Source of the DNA: Litoditis marina
Taxonomy: Eukaryota; Nematoda; Chromadorea; Rhabditida; Rhabditidae
Assembly: GCA_964036275.1 (NCBI GenBank)
Contig: OZ038436.1
Coordinates: 3,372,214 to 3,436,213, forward strand
Direction of reading: 5' to 3'
Length of the DNA stretch: 64,000 nucleotides
Position 1 is the stretch's first letter. Every line of letters starts with the position of its first letter. Below, piece after piece: positions 37,226 through 48,519 of this stretch. The translations under genes were made by a program, and so were the position numbers. The notes beneath the pieces are model-generated. The model did not search any database. It saw only the letters and a program-made list of their open reading frames with translations, and was not told the origin of the DNA.

Positions 37226-37231
37226 AATAAA
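37226..37231 (+). terminator. Poly(A) signal of the duplicated gss-1 3' end
   Basis: AATAAA lies 84 bases after the stop, in a 3' region nearly identical to that after 24204, so this terminus could be processed independently. Confidence 0.65.
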
Positions 37232-37596
37232 TATTTTTAGTATTTTGTACAATATTATTCTGAAAACCCCATAATTGTGTCCTAAGGTGTGGGTGCGAAA
37301 GAACACCACAAATCTGCCTATTGATCTTAGACCAAATGAGAAATGATGGTAACTATGATATATTCTACTGTTTATAGTTTGAACGGGAAAAACTATTACA
37401 TCTGAATGTGAGGCGAGGGAGGTCAATGTAATTGTTCTGAAAACAAACTTTTGAGATAAACGTGGTTCCTCAACTATCCAACAAAAGCTATAAGCAGGTG
37501 TTTTCCGTGATTGACGAAAACGGCTTCTCTGCCTTTGGGTTTTGAAGCATCGTCTGTAAGCAGCGAGAAAAGGTTTCTGAATTTGATGACGAGGCC

Positions 37597-37947
37597 GGGG
37601 AAAATCGTACAATTGCCCCCCCCCCCCTCACCTTAAGTCCCCCCTCCGTAGTACTATCACCCCCCTCCCAACACGATTCCCTATAAAGAGGGGGGGGGGG
37701 GGGTGATTGTAAATGGGGGTAATTGTAAAATGTCGACGTTTAACAATCACCCCCCACAATACAAAATGGGGGTAGTAGTACAACCCCGGACCTGTTTAAC
37801 AATCGCCCCCCACTCAATCCAAACCTGCAGTAAACAAGGACGTTGTACAATCACCCCCCATTGGAGGTGGGGGGTGATGGTACTACGGGTCGGATTCCAA
37901 CCTTTTTCGGCTCAAGAGGGGGGGGGGGCGATTGTACAATAAACCCC
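37597..37947. mobile_element. 351-bp TIR element with G/C homopolymers
   Basis: The ends are inverted (GGGGAAAATCGTACAATTGC at left; GGGGTTTATTGTACAATCGC on the minus strand at right), each running into C or G tracts. GAGGCC/GAGACC flanks match a single GAGGCC at 24699-24704 in the gss-1 paralogue, which lacks the element. Confidence 0.8.
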
Positions 37948-38041
37948 GAGACCAAAATATTGGTAAGAAAAATGTTCAAAACTCTTTTGTCGTCAGGCTC
38001 AGTTGAAGCGGCAGATTTCTGAAAATAGTGGAAATTAGGAA

Positions 38042-38165
38042 TTAAAGAATGACGATTATGTGCTCCAATCTCAACGCTTCAGTCCTTTAAACTGCAATAT
38101 ATTTTTCAATTGCAGTTTAAAGGACTGACGCGCCGAGATTGGAGCACATAATCGTCCTACTTTAA
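38042..38165. mobile_element. GGACGATTATGTGG hairpin MITE
   Basis: Complete copy (TTAAAGAATGACGATTA at left) just beyond the gss-1 duplication. Confidence 0.7.
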
Positions 38166-39522
38166 GAGAATAACAAATAATTTTGATATGTTTGTTTATT
38201 AATTTAAAAACATAATATGAACTATGATTGTAAGTAATAATTAATTTTTCGAAAGCGCTCCAATTAATTTAGGGTTAATATGGGGTCATTATGTGACTCG
38301 CGGTGAAAATACTTGCTGGCCATAGTTCGTTTCATTCCCACTGAGGCGGCCAAGATGTTCGGATGACTATTTCTCAGCATGAGTATTCTCGGCCCGTCAG
38401 TCCTTTGAACTGCAATTGAAAAATGTATTGCAGTTTAAAGGACGGAAGCGTTGAGATTGGAGCACATGTTCGTCCTTGACTACAACTTGAAGTAAACTTT
38501 ATTCGAGGTTTAGGTGATAAATTGGCAGAATTTGCGAAAATTTGGGAATGAAACGAACTACTATTTCTCAGCATGAGTATTCTTTTATGCACGTGTTCTT
38601 ATGGAATTGGAACACCGCTAACAGAGATTGGCAGTTAGTTATGTTCGTCCTTGACTACAACTTGAAGTAAACTTTATTCGAGGTTTAGGTGATAAATTGG
38701 CTGAATTTGCGAAAATTTGGGAATGAAACGAACTACTATTTCTCAGCATGAGTATTCTTTTATGCACGTGTTCTTATGGAATTGGAACACCGCTAACAGA
38801 GATTGGCAGTTAGTTATGTTCGTCCTTGACTACAACTTGAAGTAAACTTTATTCGAGGTTTAGGTGATAAATTGGCTGAATTTGCGAAAATTTGGGAATG
38901 AAACGAACTACTATTTCTCAGCATGAGTATTCTTTTATGCACGTGTTCTTATGGAATTGGAACACCGCTAACAGAGATTGGCAGTTAGTTGAAAAACTGC
39001 GAACTGGTGAAAATTAGCCTGGAAAGCTCTTTGGCACGCCGCCAAGTCTCAGTAGGAATGACCGGAACCATGCTACACAGCAAAAGTTACTTTATATCGG
39101 ACGAAAGAAAGGATTTGGACTAATTCTCGGATAGAGATAGGCTGAAATCACATATTTTCCAATTCTTGAGTTATGAAAATCTAAAACTAAGCACATTGAA
39201 ACTAAGAAATACGTAATGAGTGACTGGACAATCGCTTTAGTTTGATATCAACTCCTCCAATAATTCATGATTTTCGATCAAAAGGAGTGGGATCAAACTA
39301 CAGAAACAGAAAAAAGAGGAAAGTGATCAACCAACCTAGGCGGGGTCGCCTGGAACCTTTCTCTTCTCTCCAACGCAAACCCAGGTATACATTTCGGCGG
39401 CGGCAATAATAGGCGCGGCGGCAATAGGCGCGGCGCCAGCGAGAAGTGAGTTCCGATCGGGTTAGATGAGTCCATGGCGCAGCCTTCCGTCTTCTATACA
39501 ACCACCGAAATGAGCTGACCGA
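38166..39522. other. Non-coding stretch with tandem repeats
   Basis: Beyond the 175-bp repeats I see a GGCGCGGCGGCAATAGGCGC cluster (39395-39440) and nothing else. Confidence 0.5.
38471..38990. repeat. Three 175-bp tandem repeats
   Basis: Units start at 38471, 38646 and 38821 (CGTCCTTGACTACAACTTGA) and are nearly identical. The first is continuous with the right part of a hairpin MITE (38396-38480), which seems to have seeded the array. Confidence 0.9.
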
Positions 39523-39795
39523 ATGCCTTCAAATGCACGCGTTAACAGTTCTCAACGGAAAGTGCACAAAACGGCAAACGACGTTTGTTTAGACGGGTTT
39601 GGATTTCGCAATCTGGACGTGTTGGAACTCGGAATCGTGAAAATGGGACTTCCAGACAAAACTGAGCAAATGCCTGGAGAAATGAATGTTTTCTCGGCTG
39701 AAATGCTTCGAAACGATGAAACTGCAATCGTGGTAACCAGAAAAAACAATTACCCGCTGAGGCTAAAGTGGATGAAAGACTACGGAAGCACATGA
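39523..39795 (+). CDS. Hypothetical 90-residue open frame
   Basis: An uninterrupted ATG-to-TGA frame (e.g. GFGFRNLDVLELGIVKMGL, then EMNVFSAEMLRNDETAIVV). I do not recognise it. The paralogue at 61090-61280 has two in-frame stops (at the GCT-GAA and ATG-AAA positions), and the differences I saw are mostly amino-acid-changing. If real, only this copy is intact. It may instead be a last exon or chance; the opposite strand is also open in both copies. Confidence 0.25.
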   Translation: MPSNARVNSSQRKVHKTANDVCLDGFGFRNLDVLELGIVKMGLPDKTEQMPGEMNVFSAEMLRNDETAIVVTRKNNYPLRLKWMKDYGST

Positions 39796-40024
39796 AACAT
39801 TATAGGAAATGTAATATTCAATTTTTTTTCTCTCAACAACACTCAAGCAAGCAATGTAAATCTCTCGAATGAACAGATTTTGTCAAATGAACTCCAACTC
39901 CACTCCAACCCAAAACTTATAACTCCAAACTAACTCCAACTCCAAAACCGAAAAACTCCAAAACTTCTAGAGCTAGTTTGAAGTGACACATTTCAATTTG
40001 TCGAATCGACACGAACTGGTTTAA

Positions 40025-43000
40025 AGATAGAGGTTCTCGCCAACATTTATCTGCGAACGTTCCTTATTTTGCTTGTTTGTATGTTTGAAGAGCATGTGGA
40101 GATACGATGCCTAAAACTGAACCGAAAAAAATGGTGGATGTACTGTTTTGGTAACCTGGTATACTGTAACTAAACAATTTTTCAAACTGCCGCAATTACG
40201 CAAAACTACGCGCGGTGTCTACGTACACCCGTTGCGGTTCGACGCCAGCGATAAAACAAACGGATTTTTTCTCTCTTCAATTTTCTATGCTTATTATTAT
40301 TATTATTGTTATAATTATATCATTATATATTGTTGCCGATCACGATTATTAATATTATCTTTACACAAAATTGTTAACTTTTTATTATACTGGTATCTGA
40401 TTTCTGAAAAAGTTGTTGCTTCTACTAAACTTTTTCACTTTTGGGAGTAATGTTGTCCTCACGTCTGTGCAGTAAATATCATTCAACTTTCGATATGTTC
40501 TCGTCTTATTTTGAACTGTATGTTTAATAATATTTACTGCAGGGCCTGGTCTCGCTGGCATGGATGTTTGTCACGTCCGTTTGCAATTTTTCACAGGTGA
40601 GTCACATATTATCAGTTTAGACACAGATTTTTTTGTATTTTGGATAATCTTTGCTTGGAGGTTGGAGGTTGAATTATTAATCTCGACACTCAATAATTAT
40701 ATACAACTCAGTCTTCACCTCCAATATGCATACTTTACCAATAGTCTCACCCGAATATGGGAAATTTAACAACTCTATGGACCCGGCATCCGGCTTCAGA
40801 AAAGGCTTTCTATTTCAAAAAAGTCCGCTCATTTGTAGTATGTTATTTCATGAACTTAGCACAAAGATTTTTGTTTTATCACGTTCAGCTTATGCTATTT
40901 TTAGAAGTTTAACGCAAAACATCTGTTTTGTGTTGAAGTACGTTGAATGTCATAGTGTTGCGTGAGGGATAACGCATACATTCAAATTTGGGTTAAATTG
41001 AACTTCCTTGCTCTCAAGAAAAAGCCAAAACTTGCGTAAGTAAGGTTATTAATGTCCTTCAACCTTCAATAATTACTACCATAAGAAACATTCATATCCC
41101 AATTCTTTTGATCAAATAACTTATTCTCGTTATATTTCAGGAATCGAGTTTCATGGAGCGTGATTGCTCCTCGTCATCAACGTTAGCTGGGAATGGAATT
41201 GCACCGCAGTCCGCAGCCTTCGTTAGACTCATCTCCTGTACATATCGTCAACGAATTGTCATTTCTTTGGATATATTGGTTAGCATAGCAAAACTTATTT
41301 AGAATTTAGATACATTGAGCGACCGCTATTTGTAGTTCTACTCTGTTTAGCCGAAACCATCCGAACGAAGCCATGAAACGAAACTTTATTAGAAAGTACC
41401 GGTCGCTCAGGGTTCTAATATGTGTTTTCACTATTTAGATTGTATCATATATAAACATCATCTATTCAGTTTTTTATAGTTCATCAGTCTATTAATGGTT
41501 AGTTATAATAATAATGGGGGAGATAGACATTGGTTTCAAATCAAGTCCCATACGTTCCCTATTATTGAGAAACAAAAACAGCTGAATTTCAATGAAGAAA
41601 TAGAAAACACACGTCCATAGTTTCATTTCGATTTGTAAAAACGTGCTCATTGGACTCCCACCTCCTTTTTCTTGACTTTTCTGGTTCGCTGAACACTGTC
41701 ATTTTCTCGCTGAAATTATACATGTTAGAAAATATAATTAATTTATATTTCCAACTGTGTCCCATTCAGTTCTTGTGACGTTCTTTTTTACACTTTGACA
41801 GCACCATACACAGTCTGACAGTAATGACAGTATTCGAAACATATTGTTGTGTATAGTCACATAAAAACATGTCATGTCATCATTCAAAAACTTGCACCTA
41901 TAAAGGTGCACATTCAGGGACCTTTCAGTTTTGCTTGACTGTTTCTAAATACATTTGAACTACCCAACCCGATCAGTGCAGTTTATATGATGCTAATGAA
42001 CAAATCATTGAATAGTTTCATTCTCATTTTGAAACATTTCCCCAATTTTACTATTTGTACCCGATAGGTGAAATACTAATTCGTCATGTATATGTATGAT
42101 TTTGTTAAATGAAATTTCTTTCTTGAATTGTACGACACATTTTCTGAATTTTTTTTATAAAATAAAATATCATGAACACGAGTATCAACGGATTTCGAGG
42201 CTGCACAACCGCTCTTCACACCAGGACAGAGAAGACGCTGAAGTTTAAATAATCATCGATTAGAAATTGAAAACTGCTTATCTGCTTACAAAGAAGATGA
42301 AAATATACGGTTTCATGTACGCAAAATCTAGAGACAGGTGATATCTAGATGCTGGTACAGGTAATTTTCTGATTAATAAACACTGCAGTTACGAATTGGG
42401 GAGAGCATTTCACAAGAAGCAGAAGCAACTAGTTTTCTTTATTTATATATACGAAACGTTGTTGACTTTACATGAAGGCTGACTTTTCCGATATTGACAA
42501 AAGTGGAGCTGGTTTCGAATTATTCTTGCTTTTTAGCCAAGCTTGCCGTAGTATGATAACGATCAGCTAGTTCTGGTTAACGAAGAGTACATTCGTACCA
42601 GAATTCCCAGGTGAACGCACCAATTTTCAATTCAGACAAAGGACAATTAAAAAAATGATGTTCAATACTCACCCTGACAGTTAGCTCCAAGCAGGCGGGC
42701 GACCAAATCTCCCACAACAGTCTGAAGAGAACAAGGTAGTAATCAAGGACGACACAGAGTAGAAAGTAGACACAGAGAATAGGAAATATGCACAGTAGAA
42801 AGTAGATTCTCAGAGCATGGCACAACTATATGGAACTATATGCTGCGAACAATGTGTTTGTGATGGCCAAATTTTCTGATGCCAAGGGAGTTGACAACTA
42901 TTGAAAACCAACAGGTTTGGTTGCTTCCATGACTAGTTTGAAGTGAACTTAACGAGATGAGTGAAATTGCACAACTTATTGTACTCTTTTCATGCGATTT

Positions 43001-43369
43001 CTGCATAATCATACCTGGAAAATGGTTATCGAACTATATTACATGTGAATTGGTGTAGTTAGAAATATATCAACACATAATGAGAGCAATAATGAAAAAA
43101 TAACACAAAAACTCAATCAAACGATAATTTCAACCAACTGCGTTTTTCAAAAAAACCCCGTCGTACGGTACACGCAAAATGTACGTATTACACCGCCACA
43201 ACTCCGAGCAACTCCGAGCGCGGCGGGAATTTGAAAAATATTGAAAAACACATCACAAATTTTGCCGATTGAGAAAAGAAACATGGTATTTCGGGTTCAG
43301 ATACAATGGTTGATATATAATTACATCCAATAAAGTACTCATTTTCAATGTTGGCGAGACCCTTTATCT
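40025..43369. mobile_element. 3.35-kb TIR transposon, no transposase recognised
   Basis: Inverted ends of about 30 bp (AGATAGAGGTTCTCGCCAAC at left; the right end reads AGATAAAGGGTCTCGCCAAC on the minus strand) are flanked by TTAA at 40021-40024 and 43370-43373. The paralogous site at 61515-61530 is continuous, with TTGA at the target. TA or TTAA target duplication cannot be told apart, because the target is itself palindromic (TTTAAA). The interior is AT-rich with only short open frames and no DDE or other transposase motif, so it is probably non-autonomous. It holds a partial exon-like stretch at 41142-41279 that I cannot identify. Confidence 0.85.
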
Positions 43370-44624
43370 TTAAACCGATGAATCCAGTGAATTGTGTAAC
43401 TTTCGATCGTTAAATTGTCGTAATTTCCCGTATTCTGTATTTATAGTTTGATCCATTGGCTTGATAAAAGTGTAAGCTAGTGAGACCTTTAACAAATATG
43501 TATTAACAAACAATGCAAACAAACATGTTAACAAACATGTTTTTTTGTGGGGCGGGACGGAACCGGAGCGGGGCGGGGGCGTGTTTACCGACGAGGCGGA
43601 TCATTGTAACGGCCGCCACGGCGGTACCTCAACTCCTCATCTTGATATATCCCGTTCTGAAACAACACAAATAAGGGAATAAGGAAGTAGAAAATCAAAT
43701 CAGTCTTATCCCACAGAGAGCCTCATACGTAATGCGCATATTAAGTATGTATAACATTATGGCACTTTTTAGAGACACTCTCTCTCTTCATCTGTTAATC
43801 TGAGTAAGTATGAGTAAAAGTAAGTAAGTATGCGATAGAGATAGAATGGGAGAAGAGAATGGGGTGTTACTTACCAGCCTCTGATCATGGTGGAGCCGAT
43901 CGACTTCCGTCTCCAGCTCCTCGATTCTGGCATTGCGTACGGCCAAGGTACGACCTACTCCGTCGGACTGCAAACACAATTACATTACAATTACAACATG
44001 ACGGATAACGGGAGATAGAAAAAGCTCAAAATTATCACTATTTCAATTTAAACTAATCTAGAATATATGTGTACTCACGAAGTTAGTTTCTTGTGCCAGG
44101 TCCTCTCTGACCCCGGTTTTTTCTTTCCGAAGATTCGAGGCGAGCTTCGAGCGCGGCCCCTCGAGCCATCTGTGATGGTTTCTTCTCCATCTATCGAGCC
44201 GACCAAGTTTGTTCTTGGTCGGCTTCCCGATCCTTCCAATATTTTTTCCGGTCAGCCTCTCGTTTGTGGCTGGCCTGCAACTACTGCGAGAGTTTGTAAT
44301 GGTCCTTGTACAGACCAGACGCCTGAAATGAATGAAATGTTGATTTCAAGTAAGCTTCTCACGAAGAATCTTGATAATGAAGAGATAAAAAATGATAATT
44401 TTTCAATTTAATTCAATCAAATAATCATGTTGAAATGTTATTAACGTTTTTCTCACAAACACAAAAATACACTAAAATATACATAACATTACCTACATTT
44501 ACAGTAAGATAAAGAGAGAGAGAGGGGGAGAGGGAGTTGGGCGTTAGGAGTCAGAGAGTTACGAGTTAGAAAGAGAGGGAGAGGGAGAGAGAGAGAGGGG
44601 AGCGAGAGCAATAGGAAACCTCAC

Positions 44625-44806
44625 CGGTGGTCGTCGGCTGGTGTGCGGCTCCTGGCAGCGGCGGGGGGAGCTTTCCCGTGGTAGTTCCTGAAAAAAAAGA
44701 TGATTACAATGTCGTATTCATAGATCTAAAGATAGAGACACTGAAAATGTGTGAAGAAAAATAGAGAACAAGAGAGAGATAAAGAGGGAAAAGAACAAGA
44801 AAACGA

Positions 44807-44849
<43 letters not shown>

Positions 44850-45501
44850 GGGAAACCTCACCGGTGGTCGTCGCCTGGTGTGCGGCTCCTGGCAGCGGCG
44901 GAGGGAGCTGTCCCGTGGTCGTTCTTGAAAAAAAAAAATGATTACAATGTCGTATTCATAGATCTAAAGATAGAGACACTGAAAATGTGTGAAGAAAAAT
45001 AGAGAACAAGAGAGAGATAAAGAGGGGAAAAGAACAAGAAAACGAGAGAGAGGGCGAGAGAGAGAGAGAGAGAGAAATGGGAAACCTCACCGGTGGTCGT
45101 CGCCTGGTGTGCGGCTCCTGGCAGCGGCGGGGGGAGCTGTCCCGTGGTCTTTCCTGAAAAAAAAGATGATTACAATGTCGTATTCATAGATCTAAAAATA
45201 GAGACACTGAAAATGTGTGAAGAAAGATAGAGAACAAGAGAGAGATAAAGAGGGGAAAAGAACAAGAAAACGAGAGAGAGGGCGAGAGAGAGAGAGAGAG
45301 AGAAATGGGAAACCTCACCGGTGGTCGTCGCCTGGTGTGCGGCTCCTGGCAGCGGCGGGGGGAGCTGTCCCGTGGTCGTTCCTGAAAAAAAAGATGATTA
45401 CAATGTCGTATTCATAGATCTAAAGATAGAGACACTGAAAATGTGAGAAGAAAGATAGAGAACAAGAGAGAGATAAAGAGGGGAAGAGAACAAGAAAACG
45501 A

Positions 45502-45564
<63 letters not shown>

Positions 45565-45650
45565 GGGAAACTTCACCGGTGGTCGTCGCCTGGTGTGCGG
45601 CTCCTGGCAGCGACAGGGGGAGCTGTCCCGACGTCGTGCCTGAAAAAAGA
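44625..45650. repeat. Tandem array of about 228-bp exon-bearing units
   Basis: Five units, each with GATGATTACAATGTCGTATT, a (GA)n stretch and one 63-bp exon. Adjacent units are almost identical except for (GA)n length, pointing to recent unequal exchange. Confidence 0.9.
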
Positions 45651-45762
45651 TGATTACAATGTCGTATTTATAGATCTAAAGATAGAGACAATGAAAAGAT
45701 GTATAAGAAAGATAGAGAGCAAGAGAGAGATAAAGAAAAAGAAAGGGGGGATGGAGAGAGAG

Positions 45763-46098
45763 TAGGGTTGTTAAAGCCAAACTCGAATTTCGAAAAAACT
45801 CGAAATAACTCGAAATTTCCAGTTTCGAGTTTCGAGTTTGGCCTCGTCCCAAGTCGGAAATATTGGACGAATGAGCGTTTCATAGCACTTTTTTTGCTAT
45901 TTCAAATATAAAGTGCTTCTTTTTTCATGATTCTCGCATAATCACGAGAAAAAAAATAGAATTTCTCGAAAAATTCTTATTTGTTCAGCTCGATAAAATC
46001 CTAAAACTGAACGACCAAACTCGAAACTCGAAAACTCGGTTTTTTTAAAACGCTGAAAACTCGAACTCGAAAAACTCGAAATTTCAAACTCGATTAAC
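45763..46098. mobile_element. Truncated CTCGAAA element
   Basis: Begins TAGGGTTGTTAAAGCCAAAC like the complete element at 57017 and carries the same ACTCGAAA arrays around a central unique part. The right terminus (AACAACCCTA) is missing and passes into (GA)n. Confidence 0.7.
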
Positions 46099-46104
46099 AT
46101 AAGA

Positions 46105-46129
46105 GAGAGAGATAAGAGAGAGAGAGAGT

Positions 46130-46198
<69 letters not shown>

Positions 46199-46222
46199 AA
46201 AGAGATAAGAGAGAGAGAGGGG

Positions 46223-46310
<88 letters not shown>
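46105..46310. repeat. Long (GA)n tracts
   Basis: Two nearly pure runs separated by AAAGAGAAAAAGAGATAAG, occupying the place of the exon at 26037-26105 in copy 1. Confidence 0.95.
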
Positions 46311-46311
<1 letters not shown>

Positions 46312-46800
46312 GAAGTTACCTGGATTCCGATTTGTTCGGCTCGCGCCTAGATGTGAGCTGGTGCCGCTCCAGTCTTCGGTCGTCAGTGGAAGGCACTGGA
46401 AGCGAATAAATATGATACATGATTCTCATATGGAGGTAGATAATATATCCAGAGAAAGATTGAAGCGATAACGGGGTGAGAGAAGAAGAGAGAAACTGAG
46501 AGGAGAAATAGAGTGAGGGAGAAAGAGAAAGAATAAGAAAGAGAGTGGGAGTGAAAGACAGGAAAGCGATAGAGATAGAGGAGAGAGAGAGGAAGAGAGA
46601 AAGGAAAAAAAGGGAGAGAGAGAGAACAAAGAGAGAGAGAGGGAGATTGAGAGCGAGCACGTTTGAAAGTAAGACTAGCAGGTTCACTAGACTCAGGGAG
46701 AATGGCAACTCACTTGTGTTAGCAGGTTAGTGAGTCCGAATGGCTCCGCTCCGAATGGAATCTCCGAATCTCCGAATGGAGTCTTCTCAGCCGTTTTCTG

Positions 46801-46808
46801 CTTATATA
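46801..46808 (-). promoter_or_regulatory. TATA box of family copy 2
   Basis: TATATAAG on the minus strand, same context as copy 1. The downstream leader differs by short insertions rich in CGGA, while the donor-proximal CTGCTAACACAA is kept. Confidence 0.55.
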
Positions 46809-47232
46809 CTGCACGCGAAAACGCGTTTCCAGGCAGCTCTACCCTGAAAACCGGGAAATCATTCTCGAAAACGCGTCCACCTCAGCAGCTTGAAAACAGA
46901 AAACCCGTCCACTAAACGGCAATATCGATATTAGACATAGAAAGAACGTATAAAATATTATATCAAACAAAATCAATTTGTAAAATAATTGAAAAAGTTA
47001 CACTTAACTATATAAAATTCAAAATTATAAGAGCTCAGAAGTATAAATTTTATGTGCCGAGTGAAGAAACAATGCAACGACAGACAGAATCTGGCACACG
47101 TCATCTTACACGCAAACGCGCGCTATGCTAATCAGCTTACATGTTAAAGAAGGCAGGACACCAATAAAGAAATATGGCGCATATAATAATAATTATTATG
47201 GCGCTTTTAATAATTATTATAGATTAGCATAG

Positions 47233-48039
47233 GCAGGGTTCATACTTCCTGTCGCTGAATTAGGCGACAGCAGCAGTCGCCGCGCAGCATTTTCAAAATG
47301 CTGCTGTCGCTCATATTGGCAGCAGCAATGTCGCTTGATCTAGCTACCAAAAGTATGAACGACTTTTTCTTCGATTTGTACTAAATGTCAAATTTTGGTC
47401 AAAAACCATGATCTTTTTCAAAAATGGTAGTTTTACTTGATAATTTTGGTCTAGATTGTTCGAAAAACCTTATTGCATGGTTATTTGGTGGAAATTTCTA
47501 TCATGATACAATGAGTGATTTTTTTATAAGATCCAATGTTTTACTCTCGATTAATGATTTTTTTTGTTTTAAAACCCACTCCAAGATCGAAAGTGTGATT
47601 TTCCAAGTTTTGATAAACTTACATAAGAATAACTCGTTTTGACAGCTTTAGAAAGTCAAAAATCAGATTATTTCCCACCCCAATTACCGGTGAACAATAT
47701 TGATACAAGTGATATATATTTTAACTGAGTTAGTAAATACCATAATAATCATTCGAATTTGAGAAATTGGAGGAATGAATAAAAAATTGAGCAAAACCCA
47801 ATGAGCGACGCGTCATGTATTTTACTAGCTAGTAAACTACACTTGTCGCTGAATTCGGCTGCAATTGTCGCCGAATTAAGCGACAGCGACGTGATTTGGC
47901 AACAAAAAAGTATGAACACCCAGTTGGCGACGCGACGTCGCTGTAGCGCAATTCGGCAACAGGCGACGCGATCGATAATCATGATTTGTGTATTGTCGCG
48001 CGTGCTGCCGAATTCAGCGACAGGAAGTATGAACCCTGC
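47233..48039. mobile_element. 807-bp TIR element with GTCGC subterminal repeats
   Basis: The ends are identical inverted repeats of 29 bp beginning GCAGGGTTCATACTTCCTGT. The flanks duplicate CATAG (47228-47232, 48040-48044). The uninterrupted site is at 27091-27104. Both ends carry many CGACA/TGTCG repeats. There is no convincing coding capacity. End bases and target length (3-5 bp) are ambiguous by one or two nucleotides. Confidence 0.85.
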
Positions 48040-48310
48040 CATAGCGCGCAGTGGGACGAGACATAACGCGAATGAGGAGAAGTCAGATGGTTGTACAAAA
48101 TGTCCCTGGGTCAGAACTCGATTCCCCGCGGGTCAGAACCCGATCTCTCCTATTGGTGTCTGGCGTCCTTTGACAGGCAAACATGCAACAAAAATTTATA
48201 AGTAGGTTATCAATCGGTCCGAAACATCTGCCTGTTTGGTGACAAAAACAACTCTGTGAGAATCTCTCATGAGATATATTGTGAGTAAGAGTTACACATT
48301 ATTTGGTAGG

Positions 48311-48435
48311 TTAAAGAAGGACGATTATGTGGACCAATCCCGTGTCAACGGTCCTTTAAACTGCAATTGAAAAATATATTGCGGTTTAAAGGACTGAAGC
48401 GTTGCGATTGGACCACATAATCGTCCTTCTTTAAA
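48311..48435. mobile_element. GGACGATTATGTGG hairpin MITE
   Basis: Present only in copy 2 of duplication A. Copy 1 (27357-27385) has the site without it, supporting mobility. Confidence 0.75.
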
Positions 48436-48519
48436 GCCATTCAGCTATTGGAAAGCTTATGAACTACCTCTTTTTTTTCAGGGTTCTACATGATAGTTTC
48501 CGTGAGATGCTGCAGGTTT

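Larger units (their letters stand above)
34620..38015. repeat. Segmental duplication, gss-1 3' region, copy 2
   Basis: Partner of 22215-24765. Its left edge coincides with the right end of a G/C-homopolymer element (34258-34619), and another such element is inserted near its right end. Confidence 0.85.
43589..46760 (-). pseudogene. Repeated coiled-coil gene family, copy 2, with five-fold exon array
   Basis: In transcript order: first exon ending at 46714, start-codon exon about 46402-46318, then five copies of a 63-bp exon (45639-45577, 45381-45319, 45153-45091, 44924-44862, 44687-44625), coiled-coil exon about 44315-44072, 43967-43875, and 43656-43589. The start exon gives MPSTDDRRLERHQLTSRR then EPNKSESR. 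Each 63-bp exon adds 21 residues of the type NDHGTAPPAAARSRTPGDDH and preserves frame. The exon at 44862-44924 has a changed acceptor (CAAG for CAGG). The coiled-coil exon has one- and two-base indels against copy 1 and no open frame throughout. The last two exons (RIEELETEVDRLHHDQRL, then NGIYQDEELRYRRGGRYNDP) stay open and in phase. Exon 3 of copy 1 is missing. Confidence 0.6.
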
